Positions 33,281-42,340 of a stretch of DNA of 64,000 nucleotides are shown piece by piece (within the stretch, counting starts at the first letter, position 1; every line of letters begins with the position of its first letter). Origin of the DNA: Lujinxingia vulgaris (lineage in GTDB: Bacteria > Myxococcota_A > Bradymonadia > Bradymonadales > Bradymonadaceae); NCBI RefSeq assembly GCF_007997015.1, contig NZ_VOSM01000004.1, forward strand, positions 372,001 through 436,000. The letters run 5' to 3'. The position numbers and the translations under genes are program-made. Below the pieces are notes generated by a model. That model ran no database searches and was not told where the DNA came from. It worked only from the letters and a program-made list of their open reading frames with translations.

Positions 33281-33738
33281 GGGGCCTCCCCGGCCATCGT
33301 CAAAATCAACTCGGCATGCGCCTGCTCCACCGGCATCACCGAGAGGCGAGCGCGCTTGACCAACATCATCTCCTGGAGCGCCTCGGTGGCCTTGATCTGC
33401 TCCAGGCTCACCTTGCGGGCGAAATGGCGTACATAGCCCAGATCCACCAGCCACCAGCGCGGCTTGCTCTCGGTGGCTTTGGGATCAAAATAAGGGCTGC
33501 CCGGATCAAACTGCGTCGGGTCCGGATAAGGCTCACTGACCACCTCGGCCAGCCCCACCACCGCCGGCGGACGCTCCCGGGAGTGGTAAAATAACACCGC
33601 ATCGCCCACGCCCATCTCATCGCGCATAAAGTTGCGCGCCTGGTAGTTGCGCACGCCGTCCCAGGGACTTTTTTTCAGACTTTTTAAGTCGTCGAGTGAG
33701 AAGACATCCGGTTCACTCTTGACCAGCCAGTAGCGCAT
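33277..33738 (-). CDS. EVE-domain protein
   Basis: A 153-residue single EVE domain, a PUA-like fold that reads modified bases (5-methylcytosine-type and others) in DNA or RNA. The signature start MRYWLVKSEPDVFSLDDL and WDGVRNYQARNFMRDEM (with GDAVLFYHS) are typical of the THYN1/EVE family, and the late strand RWWLVDLGYVRHF fits. GGAG precedes the ATG at 33738. It is the first gene of a two-gene unit with the SMUG1-type glycosylase, overlapping by 4 bases. Confidence 0.92.
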   Translation of the reverse strand: MRYWLVKSEPDVFSLDDLKSLKKSPWDGVRNYQARNFMRDEMGVGDAVLFYHSRERPPAVVGLAEVVSEPYPDPTQFDPGSPYFDPKATESKPRWWLVDLGYVRHFARKVSLEQIKATEALQEMMLVKRARLSVMPVEQAHAELILTMAGEAP

Positions 33739-33835
33739 CGTTGCTCCACGGATTTTCGCGCATTCCAACACCTGCCTGCCCCCGGGGCTATAACACGCTC
33801 CAGGACACGCTTCCACCGCGCGGCGACGCGCTCAA

Positions 33836-33865
33836 TTGACATATTACCCGCATCCCCTCTAGACT
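33836..33865 (+). promoter_or_regulatory. Sigma70-like promoter upstream of the receiver-XRE gene
   Basis: Consensus TTGACA (33836-33841), an 18-base spacer and TAGACT (33860-33865). It would give a leader of about 155 bases before the TTG start at 34031. Confidence 0.6.
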
Positions 33866-34030
33866 TCGTGCGCTGGTCTGGCAGCCCGCCGAAAGCGCTG
33901 CCATCTCGGCGCGCAATGGCCCCGGCGCAAAGCCGTCCCCTGCCCTCACGCCCATTGCATCACCTCGTCAACCCCGTATGAATCTGCCTCGCTTCGCCGA
34001 GGACCCGCCCCTGGACCCAAGGAGGGCGTC

Positions 34031-34627
34031 TTGCGCACCATCAAGATTCTTATCATCGACGATGATAAAGACATCTGCGAATACATGCACCTCTTGCTCA
34101 GCCAGAGCGGCTACCACGTCGAGACCGAGACCAGCCCCTCCCGCGCGCTGGAGCTTCTGCGCGAGGAGCAGTTCCACGTCGTCGTGCTCGACATCATGAT
34201 GCCCGAGCTCAACGGCATGGAGGTACTCGAGGAGATCCGCAAGTTCGACAGCGACATCGCTATCATCATCTTCACCGGCTACCCCTCGGTCGACACCGCC
34301 GTCACGTCGATGAAGTACAACGTGAGCGACTACATCAAAAAACCCTTTGATGTGGACGAGTTCAACCAGACGCTGGAAAACATCCTGCGCGACAAGGGCC
34401 TGCTCATCGATCCGGAGGAGCAGCTTCTTGTGACCATCGGTCAGAACATCCGCGCGGCCCGAAAAGATCGCAGCCTGACCCTCAAGCAGATGTCGCGCCG
34501 CACCGGGCTCTCAGTCAGCCTGCTCTCGCAGATCGAGCGCGCCGAATCGAGCGCCTCGGTCTCCAGCCTCTTTAAGCTGGCGCGCGCCCTGGACTGCTCT
34601 CTGACCGAGTTTTTCGGAAACTACTAA
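34031..34627 (+). CDS. Response regulator with XRE/Cro-type DNA-binding output
   Basis: A 198-residue transcription factor joining a receiver (acidic pocket at 10-12, phospho-acceptor Asp54 in VVLDIMMPE, Thr82, Lys104) to a C-terminal HTH_3/XRE domain (IGQNIRAARKDRSLTLKQMS and SLLSQIERAESSASVSSLFK, residues about 136-195). The XRE output on a receiver is rare. The start is TTG, chosen because AAGGAGG lies five bases before it and the protein then begins right at the receiver. It has no cognate kinase in the operon; hybrid kinases lie nearby on the other strand. Confidence 0.9.
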   Translation: MRTIKILIIDDDKDICEYMHLLLSQSGYHVETETSPSRALELLREEQFHVVVLDIMMPELNGMEVLEEIRKFDSDIAIIIFTGYPSVDTAVTSMKYNVSDYIKKPFDVDEFNQTLENILRDKGLLIDPEEQLLVTIGQNIRAARKDRSLTLKQMSRRTGLSVSLLSQIERAESSASVSSLFKLARALDCSLTEFFGNY

Positions 34628-34652
34628 GGTCCCCACCAGCGTCGAGCATCGC

Positions 34653-35129
34653 GTGGCCTCTGCCCCCGAGACATTGCGCCTGGACGCCGCCCCCACCGCG
34701 ACCATCCTGCCTCTGCGCACCCGGGTACTCCGAGCGCACTTTCCCGCAGGCCAGCTCGCACATTTTGAGGGCGATGACCTCCCTCACACCCACCACTTCG
34801 CCGCCTGGGCCGGCGATGAGGTCGTCGGTGTGCTCTCGCTTTTTCAAAACCCCATGCCCGGAGACTCGCAGCCCGCCTGGCAGCTTCGCGGCATGGCCGT
34901 CGCCCCCGAGCTGCAGGGCCAGGGCGTCGGCGGCCGACTCCTGGAGCACGCCCTGACCCGCCAGGCGCTGGCCGACCCGACCCTCACGCTGGTCTGGTGC
35001 AACGCGCGCCAGCGCGCCGTGCCTTTTTATGAGCGCCACGGCTTTACGATCGTCTCCCCCCTCTTTGAGATCGAAGGCGTCGGCCCGCATCATCGCATGG
35101 CGCGCGCCATGCCCACGCTTCTGGCCTGA
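34653..35129 (+). CDS. GNAT N-acetyltransferase
   Basis: A 158-residue acyl-CoA-dependent acetyltransferase. Motif A (LRGMAVAPELQGQGVGGRLL) gives the Q/R-x-x-G-x-G/A acetyl-CoA loop, and the C-terminal strand and helix (VWCNARQRAVPFYERHGF) are typical. The substrate is unknown. The GTG at 34653 is the first in-frame start after the receiver-XRE stop (26 bases); only a weak GAG is seen before it, so coupling to the upstream gene is likely. Confidence 0.82.
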   Translation: MASAPETLRLDAAPTATILPLRTRVLRAHFPAGQLAHFEGDDLPHTHHFAAWAGDEVVGVLSLFQNPMPGDSQPAWQLRGMAVAPELQGQGVGGRLLEHALTRQALADPTLTLVWCNARQRAVPFYERHGFTIVSPLFEIEGVGPHHRMARAMPTLLA

Positions 35130-35178
35130 AGGCGCGCCGCCCTCCCCGCCCTTTTCCGCGATTTACGCGCGCCAGCGC

Positions 35179-37263
35179 TCAGTCCTTCGCGCGCGCCAGC
35201 GCCGAGGCAAGCGCCTTACGCAGCGCCGCCAGATCGAAAGGCTTATAGAGCACCACGTTATCGCTGGAGGCCACAAGCTCTCGGGCCTCATCGCTGTAGA
35301 GCCCGCCGGTCATAAAGACCACGCGCCGCGCCAGCTCCGGGCGCTCCCGAGAGAGCTCCCGATAAAAGGTCGCCCCGCTGACCAGGGGAAGATGCAGATC
35401 GCAGAAGATCACGTCGAAGTCGCCTGAATCAAGCGCCTCCCATGCCTTCTCCACCCCTTCCACACTGACCACCTCGGCCTGATCCCGCAGCAGCCTCACG
35501 AACATCTTGCCCAGACGCACCTCATCGTCGACCACGAGAACCCGGTGAAGCGCGGTCTCCGAAGACGCCTTGTTAGCACCGGAAGTCGAAGCCAGCGCAA
35601 CCGCCGGCAACGTCAAGCGCACCAGCGTCCCCTCCCCCTCTTCGCTGCTCAGCTCCAGGCGCCCGCCGAACTGCTCCACCAGCCTCACTGACGTCGACAG
35701 CCCCAGCCCCGTCCCCTCGTCGGGCCCCTTGGTGGTAAAGAAAGGATCAAAGACCCGCGGGAGGTTTTCCCGGGCGATGCCCACCCCGTTATCCTCGATC
35801 TCGATGATCACCTGGTCCTCGCGATCCAGGGTGCGCACCACCACTCGCCCCCGTTGCTCATCGTCCTTTTGCGTGACGGCATGGACCGCGTTGAGCAAAA
35901 GGTTGAGCAACACCTGCGTCAAGCCCGAGCGCGTCGCCAGCACCTGCCGGCTGCTCGCTCGCTCAAGCTCCATGCGCCCCATGCCCCGAAGGTGAATGCG
36001 GGCCATACGCAACGCCAGGTTGAGACTCTCATCGATGGCAACCGGCTCCGCCGGCTGGTCCCGTTTGGGATCCCGCGCCAGAATCCGAAGCTCCCGCACG
36101 ATATCGCGCATGCGCAGCGCCCCTTCATGGGCGTCGTTTATTGCCGAGAGCGCCTCGGCCACATCCGTCCGCGCAAGACTCACCTGCGCGGCCCCGCTCT
36201 CGCACAACGGCCCGAGCATCCCCTGCACAAACTCCATGCTGGCCAGGATGTAGGCCAGCGGGTTGTTGATCTCATGGCCCACCCCGGCGGCCATCGTGCC
36301 CACCGCCGCCAGCCTCTCCAGCTTCTCCATCTCCAGCTGGCCGTTGCGGGCCTCGGTAATATCCTGAAGCGTACCGATGACGTGATCGCGACTCGACTCC
36401 GAACCCCGCGCCGCATAGACCACCACCCAGCGAAGATCGCAGCTGGCCTCATCGCCGCGATCCACCTGCAAGATCCCCAGCCGGGCGCAGCGCTGATCTT
36501 CGAGAAGTGCCCCGAAGATGCGGTCGAGCTCCCCGCGCGAGCTCTCCACAAAACGCCCGATAAACGCCGCCACGCTCAGCTCACCGGGCACCACCCCGAG
36601 CTGTTCGGCGCCCCGTTCGTTGATCCACAGGGTTTCGCCGCCGGGTACCCACTCCCACAGCCCCAGATTTGATGCCTCCAGCGCCAGATCGAGACGTTCC
36701 TGGCGCTCCAGCAACGCCTCCTTAAGCCCCTGCTCCCGGTCGACCTTCTCCATGAGCTCGCGGCGCGCGCGGCGAAGCTCCAGCTCATCAACCACCACCC
36801 CGGCAAGATCGCTGAGCGCGCGGCGCTGCTTGGCGGAGAGCTCCGCGCGAGACTCCGTATCAAACACGCAGATGGTTCCCAGCCGATGCCCCTCCGGGGT
36901 CACCAGCGGCGCGCCGGCATAAAAACGAATCTTCGGCTCACCAACCACATTGGGATAATCGGCAAAGCGCTCATCGCTACGCGCATCGGGCACCTCCATC
37001 ACCTCAGTGCCGCAGATCGCGAACTTACAGAAGGACTCGTCGAGCCCGGTTTCCGCCAGATCGACGCGCAGTCGCGCTTTAAACCACTGCCGCTCCTCGT
37101 CCACCAGAGTGATGGTCGATGACGGCGCCCCGCAGATCTGCGCCGCCAGCCGGACCAGCCGATCGAAGGCCTCTTCGGCCTCGGTGTCGAGAATTTCGTA
37201 GCGCCGCAACGCCTCAAGTCGCCCCCGTCCCCTGGCGTATGCGTCTGCTTCCTTATGTCCCAC
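35179..37263 (-). CDS. GAF-PAS hybrid histidine kinase with C-terminal receiver
   Basis: A cytoplasmic 694-residue sensor. GAF domain (about 20-165), PAS domain (about 185-300), HisKA with His330 (AAGVGHEINNPL), HATPase (LLNAVHAV, DNGVGIA, GTGLGLST) and a C-terminal receiver (LVVDDE; Asp in DVIFCDLHLP; Lys in LYKPF). No membrane helix, so an intracellular signal is read. The start is a GTG at 37263 preceded by a purine-rich GAGGGG. It lies apart from the membrane kinases and has no HPt, so it may phosphorylate a separate partner or autoregulate via its own receiver. Confidence 0.9.
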   Translation of the reverse strand: MGHKEADAYARGRGRLEALRRYEILDTEAEEAFDRLVRLAAQICGAPSSTITLVDEERQWFKARLRVDLAETGLDESFCKFAICGTEVMEVPDARSDERFADYPNVVGEPKIRFYAGAPLVTPEGHRLGTICVFDTESRAELSAKQRRALSDLAGVVVDELELRRARRELMEKVDREQGLKEALLERQERLDLALEASNLGLWEWVPGGETLWINERGAEQLGVVPGELSVAAFIGRFVESSRGELDRIFGALLEDQRCARLGILQVDRGDEASCDLRWVVVYAARGSESSRDHVIGTLQDITEARNGQLEMEKLERLAAVGTMAAGVGHEINNPLAYILASMEFVQGMLGPLCESGAAQVSLARTDVAEALSAINDAHEGALRMRDIVRELRILARDPKRDQPAEPVAIDESLNLALRMARIHLRGMGRMELERASSRQVLATRSGLTQVLLNLLLNAVHAVTQKDDEQRGRVVVRTLDREDQVIIEIEDNGVGIARENLPRVFDPFFTTKGPDEGTGLGLSTSVRLVEQFGGRLELSSEEGEGTLVRLTLPAVALASTSGANKASSETALHRVLVVDDEVRLGKMFVRLLRDQAEVVSVEGVEKAWEALDSGDFDVIFCDLHLPLVSGATFYRELSRERPELARRVVFMTGGLYSDEARELVASSDNVVLYKPFDLAALRKALASALARAKD

Positions 37264-37590
37264 GTCTGCCCCTCTTACTGCTGCGGTGACCCCCCGCGAG
37301 CCTCCTTAAAGCTTAACGCTAAACATCCTGTCAACCTCTCAATCCTTCACCCCCCGGGCAACTTCCGAGACAACGCCAATCGCGTGACTATCTTCGGCCC
37401 GCGAGCCTCTGAGAAGCCGTCTCAACCGATGCCTACGCTCGAGTCTGCTCTCCGAGACCTGATGTCGGCTTCTTCATTCGCGTTTCAGGCATTGCCTTCG
37501 GGCAAGTCTAACCCCCGAAGCGCTCCGGTGAATAGCGACGAGACTCGTTTTCGCGCAGATTATTCGCCATCTCTGTAAACGGAGTTCCCC
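37264..37590. promoter_or_regulatory. 327-base divergent intergenic region
   Basis: On the minus strand TTGACA (37334-37329) with TTTAAG 18 bases on (37310-37305) is a plausible promoter for the GAF-PAS kinase. A plus-strand open stretch of about 107 codons here lacks a Shine-Dalgarno and known motifs, so I do not call it a gene. GGAG at 37581-37584 belongs to the SRPBCC gene. Confidence 0.4.
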
Positions 37591-38067
37591 ATGCTCTCCT
37601 TCGACCGCAGCATCGACACCCGCCTCAGCCCGGAGATCCTCTGGGAGCTTCTGGTCGAAGCCTTCGAAGACCCCGCCCACAGCCGCATCTGGCCTGTCGA
37701 CCTCGACGAGGTCTCCCCCATCACGCTGCGGCCCGGCGCCACCCTGGAAGCCACCTACAAACTCGGCCCCCTGCACACCCACCAGCGCTATGTGATAGGC
37801 GAGGTGGTCGAGGGACAGAGCTTGAGCTACAGCGCGCTGGGCTCCCATCCCTTAAAGGGAGGCGCCACCGTCAGCGTGCTGGAAAGCCTGCAGGGAAGCC
37901 AACTTCGCTGGGTGGGGCGCTACACCCCGCGGCTGCACCCGCTGGCCCCGGGCGCGCTGCTCTTCGTCAAACTCTATTTTCTCAACGCCTTCTTCTCGAG
38001 CCTGGAGCATAAGATCCGCATTCAGGAAGCCATGCTCGACGAGGCACCTCGCGCCCATCGGGGCTGA
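37591..38067 (+). CDS. SRPBCC-fold protein
   Basis: A 158-residue START-like protein: the opening MLSFDRSIDTRLSPEILWEL matches the first strand and helix of polyketide-cyclase/SRPBCC proteins, with VIGEVVEGQSLSY and a later LRWVGRYTPR strand lining the cavity. No catalytic residue is clear. The start has GGAG seven bases before it. It is followed by the mutH gene on the same strand (57 bases on), so the two may share a transcript. It is the third SRPBCC-like protein in the window. Confidence 0.65.
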   Translation: MLSFDRSIDTRLSPEILWELLVEAFEDPAHSRIWPVDLDEVSPITLRPGATLEATYKLGPLHTHQRYVIGEVVEGQSLSYSALGSHPLKGGATVSVLESLQGSQLRWVGRYTPRLHPLAPGALLFVKLYFLNAFFSSLEHKIRIQEAMLDEAPRAHRG

Positions 38068-38123
38068 CACACACCGCGGCGCGATGCTTGCCCACGCCCG
38101 CCCTCCGGCAGTAGGCTCGCCAC

Positions 38124-38798
38124 ATGAGACGTACGCCCACCACCCCCACAGAACTCCTCTCCCGCGCCCGCGGCCTGGCCGGTCTCACCCTGGCCGAGCT
38201 GGCCGGTGAGCTCAGCGTGTCGGTCCCCGCCAACCTGCGCCGCGATAAGGGCTGGGTGGGCCGACTTCTCGAAGACGCCCTGGGCGCCGACGCCTCTACC
38301 GCTCAGGCCCCCGACTTCGCCGAGTTGGGCATCGAGCTCAAAACCCTCCCTGTCGACGCCACCGGCAAACCTCGCGAGTCCACCTTTGTGACCTGCGTGG
38401 AGCTCGCCCACCCCGACGAGATCCGCTGGGAGACAAGCCACGTGCGCCAGAAACTCGCCCGCGTGCTCTTTATCCCCGTGCTCAGTGAGACGTCGATGAG
38501 CCCTGGCGAGCGCCTCGTAGGTCAACCTCTGCTCTGGCAACCCACACCGGCCGAAGAAGCCCTGCTTCAAGCCGACTGGGAGGGGCATATGCGCACGATT
38601 CGCCAGGGCTACGCCCACGCCATCACCGCCCGCGATGGCCGGGTCTTGCAGATCCGCCCCAAAGGCGCCCGCGCCTCCAGCCGCGTCTGGGGGCTGGGCC
38701 CCAGCGGCGATCTTGAGCTCATCCAACCCCGCGCCTACTACCTGCGCGCCGGGTTTACCGCTCAGATCATCGCCCGCAGCTTCGCGCTGAGCACCTGA
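38124..38798 (+). CDS. mutH: MutH-type mismatch-repair endonuclease
   Basis: Nicks the unmethylated strand at hemimethylated GATC sites in methyl-directed mismatch repair, activated by MutS and MutL. The fold signature KGWVGRLLEDALGA and PDFAELGIELKT gives the catalytic residues Asp64, Glu71 and Lys73 in the DX6EXK spacing of E. coli MutH (D70, E77, K79). Glu50 matches the conserved Glu56. The 224-residue length is normal. MutH is normally found in gammaproteobacteria with Dam, so this is an unexpected host; no Dam methylase is in the window. No sign of a broken gene. Confidence 0.92.
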   Translation: MRRTPTTPTELLSRARGLAGLTLAELAGELSVSVPANLRRDKGWVGRLLEDALGADASTAQAPDFAELGIELKTLPVDATGKPRESTFVTCVELAHPDEIRWETSHVRQKLARVLFIPVLSETSMSPGERLVGQPLLWQPTPAEEALLQADWEGHMRTIRQGYAHAITARDGRVLQIRPKGARASSRVWGLGPSGDLELIQPRAYYLRAGFTAQIIARSFALST

Positions 38799-38816
38799 GC
38801 CCAACCCGAAATCCTC

Positions 38817-41168
38817 TCAGCGCGTCGCCTCTTTGAGTCCTGCCACCCGATGCACCAGCTCGCGCAGCTCCCGCGGACCGAAAGGCTTGAGTAGCAGACG
38901 ATCGGGGCGCTCATCCACAAAACGCTGCGCCTCATCGGTGTAAATGCCGCCGCTGATAAACCCCATCCGCTCGGCCTGCTCCGGATAACGGCGCGCGATC
39001 TCGGCAAAGAGCTCCATCCCGCTCATCTGCGGCATCATCAAATCGCTGATGATCGCATCGTAACGCTCCCCGTCGAGCAACCGCTCCAGCGCCTCCTCGG
39101 CGCTGGTGGCCAGGAACACATTAAAATCCTGTTTGAGCAGGCGCGCCACCACCTCCACGATCGCCAGCTCATCGTCGATCACCAGCACCGAAGGCCGCCG
39201 CGTGGTCGCAGGCGCAGCCTGCTCAGCCTGACTCACCAGGTTCGCCGGAAAGACCATTCGCACCCGGGTCCCCGCCCCTTCTTCGCTCTCAAGCGTTAAC
39301 GCCCCGCCCATCGCCTCCACAATGGCGTGGCTGGAGTAAAGCCCAAGTCCGCTGCCCTCGCCGACCTCCCGTGTCGTGAAAAAGGGGTCCATCGCGCGCC
39401 TGCAGACATCTTCACTCATGCCCTGGCCGCGGTCCTGCACCTCGACATGCGCCCGGGCAGCTTCGGCCTCAAAACCGACCTCCACATCGATCACCCATCG
39501 CTCCGAAGGCAGGCCCTCGACCGCCTTCGCGCTGTTGATGAGCACGTTGACCAGCGACTGCACAAGCCCACCTGCCGCCCCGGTGACCCAGATCGCCTCA
39601 TCGGTCAGATGTCGCACCCGCACCTCCACCGGGAAGTCCTGGCGCACCACGCGCACCGCAGTCTCTACCATCGCCCGAAGATCCACGGCGCCGGGCTCCC
39701 CCTCCCCCGAAGACGCCACCCCGCGCAACCTCTCGACGATCGAGCCGATACGCTGCGCGCCCTCCCGCGCCGCGCCCAGCATCTCCTGCACCACCTCCGC
39801 ATCGGCCATTTTCCCGACCGGACGAAGCAGCACATCGAGGTTGCTCGTAATGACCGTGAGCGGATTGTTGATCTCATGGGCCAACCCGCTGGAGAGCGTC
39901 CCCAGTGAAGCCAGGCGGTCGGCCATCGCCAGTCGCTCTTCCATCAGCTGACGCTCGGTCATGTCCGAGATCACCCCAAACCAGCGAATCCGCCCTTCTA
40001 CGCGCTCGGCCGCCGTGGCGTGACCCGACATCCAGCGCACCCTCCCCTCATCATCGATCATCCGAAACTGCCCCCGCCATACATCGCCCGGCTGGGCCAC
40101 CTCACCGTCCTGAACTTTCGCCAGGTCCTCGGGGACGATCCGGCCCAACGCATCCTCTCCCCGCACACCCGGCTCCCGCAGCGCCTGAAATCCCGGCAAC
40201 ATCCCGACGTTGAGGTAGGGCAGACGAAAGTTACCCTCCACATCTTCCTCAAGTTGAAAGAGAATCGCCGGCATATGCTCATTGATCTGCGCCAGCACCT
40301 GATCGCGCTCGCTGATCTGCTCCGCCAGACTGCGCACGTCGGTCACGTCGGTAGCCAGCCCCACCACATAACGCCGCCCATCGGTCCCCTGAATCCGCAG
40401 CCGGGTGACCTGAAACCAGCGCGAGGCCCCATCGGCGCGCACCCACTCCTCCTCACGCGCCAGCGGTCGCCCGCTCTTGAACACCTGCTCAAAGCCCTGC
40501 TGCTGATAATGATGATCCCCCGGCCCGATCACCACCTCGGTCACCCCCGTGCCAATCAACTCGCGCTCCGGACGCCCGATAAACTCACACACATAGCGGT
40601 TGCAGAACACCAGCTGCGCGCTGGCGTCGCGAATAAAGACCGCATGCGGCAGCACATCGATGGTTTTACGCACAAGCTCCAGCGCATGATCGATCTCGGT
40701 GCGCACCCCCAGCCTTTTTGCGAGCGCACGCAAGCGCAGCTTTAAACGCTCGGTGGCCCCATGGGGCCGCCAGGAGAAGACATCGTCGGCGCCGGCCTCA
40801 TAGACCGGGCGCCAGAAGTGCTCCTCCAACACCTCGTGACTCGCACCATACAGCCAGATCCGCGTGGGAAGTCCGCTCAGCGCCACGCGCAGCCGCTGCA
40901 CCCCATCGGCAGCAAGCTCCACGTCATCGGTGCGCACAAGAATCACGTCGGGCACACGCTCCGCGGCGATCTCCCTCAATAACCCATCCACGCTCTCAAA
41001 GGTGCGGTGGCGCAGCCAGTGCTCCTCCCCCTCGCCGACGTTGCTCTCCACGACCCGAAACTGCAAAAAGAGCTCGGCCACGTTGAGAAAAAAGTTGGGC
41101 TGGGTCAGCGCAAAACTCTTCGAGCTCAGCGGGCGTCGCTTCCACTCACGCCGATTCGGGGAACTCAT
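38817..41168 (-). CDS. Pseudo-receiver, two-PAS hybrid histidine kinase
   Basis: A 783-residue cytoplasmic sensor kinase. The N-terminal 150 residues resemble a degenerate receiver (VPDVILVRTDD where the aspartate should be; YEAGADDVF late), then two PAS domains (about 165-290 and 295-415), HisKA (SSGLAHEINNPL), HATPase (LINSAKAV, DRGQGMS, GSGLGLYS) and a C-terminal canonical receiver (LVIDDE; Asp in DAIISDLMMP; Lys in LLKPF). The MSSPNRREW start is weakly preceded by GAG. Architecture is the same as the kinase at 35179 from HisKA onward, suggesting a duplication with different sensor parts. Confidence 0.9.
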   Translation of the reverse strand: MSSPNRREWKRRPLSSKSFALTQPNFFLNVAELFLQFRVVESNVGEGEEHWLRHRTFESVDGLLREIAAERVPDVILVRTDDVELAADGVQRLRVALSGLPTRIWLYGASHEVLEEHFWRPVYEAGADDVFSWRPHGATERLKLRLRALAKRLGVRTEIDHALELVRKTIDVLPHAVFIRDASAQLVFCNRYVCEFIGRPERELIGTGVTEVVIGPGDHHYQQQGFEQVFKSGRPLAREEEWVRADGASRWFQVTRLRIQGTDGRRYVVGLATDVTDVRSLAEQISERDQVLAQINEHMPAILFQLEEDVEGNFRLPYLNVGMLPGFQALREPGVRGEDALGRIVPEDLAKVQDGEVAQPGDVWRGQFRMIDDEGRVRWMSGHATAAERVEGRIRWFGVISDMTERQLMEERLAMADRLASLGTLSSGLAHEINNPLTVITSNLDVLLRPVGKMADAEVVQEMLGAAREGAQRIGSIVERLRGVASSGEGEPGAVDLRAMVETAVRVVRQDFPVEVRVRHLTDEAIWVTGAAGGLVQSLVNVLINSAKAVEGLPSERWVIDVEVGFEAEAARAHVEVQDRGQGMSEDVCRRAMDPFFTTREVGEGSGLGLYSSHAIVEAMGGALTLESEEGAGTRVRMVFPANLVSQAEQAAPATTRRPSVLVIDDELAIVEVVARLLKQDFNVFLATSAEEALERLLDGERYDAIISDLMMPQMSGMELFAEIARRYPEQAERMGFISGGIYTDEAQRFVDERPDRLLLKPFGPRELRELVHRVAGLKEATR

Positions 41169-41304
41169 AGCGATGTCTCAAAGCTCGGGAACAGTCATGG
41201 GCAAGGGCAGCTCACGGCGTCATAGACACCCCGCGAGGGCACGGCATTCTGGTGGTGAGCCATGGAGGCGTCAAACCCACGTTAATGGTAACGCGCCTGC
41301 AACA

Positions 41305-42138
41305 TCAAAGGTCCAGCCCGCCGCGATTGACCTGAAAAAGGTGCCCATCCTCCAGACGCACCGCGCTGAGCGCGCGACCCCACACACAGCCTGTATCAAG
41401 CGCGAGCAGCCTGGGAGTCTTCATATAACCCAGCGCCGACCAATGCCCGCAGATCACGCGCACCCCGCCCGGCTGGGCCCCATCGATGGCCCAGCGCGCG
41501 GGCTCGGCATCAAACCAGGCATGCCGCGGCGCCTCAATCGCTTCATAGGTTGACTTATAGTCGAACTCCAGCGAGCCATCACCCTCCAGCACCCGCATGC
41601 GCGTCATAATGTTGATCGCCACGCGCAGGCGCGCCTCCCCCTCAAGATCTTCATGCCACTGGCGAGGCTCATTGCCGTACATCGCCTCAAAGACGCGCCG
41701 GTAGTCGTCCGCGCGAAGCGCCCCCTCCACCTCCCGGGCCACCGCCTCGGCCTGAGACGCCGTCCAGCTCGGCCACAGCCCGGCGTGCACCACCAGGTTC
41801 TCACCGCGGCGCACGATCATCGGCCGATGGCGAAGCCACTCCAGAAGCTCATCGGCATCCGGCGCGCTCAGCACATCCTCAAAGGTGTCTTTATCGCGGG
41901 GCTTATGCCCTCCCAGCCCCACCGCCAGCATATGCAGATCGTGGTTCCCCAGCACCACCTCGGCCCCGTCGCCCAGGCCCCGCACAAAACGCATCACCCC
42001 CAGCGAGTCCGGCCCCCCGTTGACCAGATCGCCCACAAAGACGACGCGGTCGCGCCCCGGCTCAAAGTCGGCCCGCGCCAGCACCTGCTTGAGCTCACGG
42101 AGACACCCGTGGACATCACCCACCACGATCGTGGCCAT
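41305..42138 (-). CDS. Symmetrical diadenosine-tetraphosphatase, ApaH-like
   Basis: Hydrolyses Ap4A (and related Np4N) to two ADP, controlling alarmone levels and possibly decapping RNA. PPP-family metal motifs are complete: GDVHGC (residues 7-12), GDLVNGGPDS, GNHDLHML, VVHAGLWP, ICGHWSALG and LDTGCVWGRALSA. The ApaH-specific GPDSLGVMRFV and GHWSAL... segments favour this over a general Ser/Thr phosphatase. The 277-residue length matches. GGGAG precedes the ATG at 42138. Confidence 0.88.
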   Translation of the reverse strand: MATIVVGDVHGCLRELKQVLARADFEPGRDRVVFVGDLVNGGPDSLGVMRFVRGLGDGAEVVLGNHDLHMLAVGLGGHKPRDKDTFEDVLSAPDADELLEWLRHRPMIVRRGENLVVHAGLWPSWTASQAEAVAREVEGALRADDYRRVFEAMYGNEPRQWHEDLEGEARLRVAINIMTRMRVLEGDGSLEFDYKSTYEAIEAPRHAWFDAEPARWAIDGAQPGGVRVICGHWSALGYMKTPRLLALDTGCVWGRALSAVRLEDGHLFQVNRGGLDL

Positions 42139-42340
42139 CGTCTCGCTCCCATCATCGACGTTGTTCTGGCGGAATCACCGCCCGCTGCGGCCTGTTCTTA
42201 AGCCTGCGACCCGGCTCAACCGCACCCACCATCTCGGCGCTCCTGCCAACTTCCCTTGTCCGCCCGGCGGCGGTGGTGCTACCACTTGGGGCGTCTTTTA
42301 CGCCCAATTTTCGCACCGGCCACCTCCACGGGAGAACGCT

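Noticed and set aside
37255-37578. Possible 107-residue plus-strand gene in the gap before the SRPBCC gene
   Set aside because: No ribosome site, no motif, and it overlaps the kinase start and its probable promoter.
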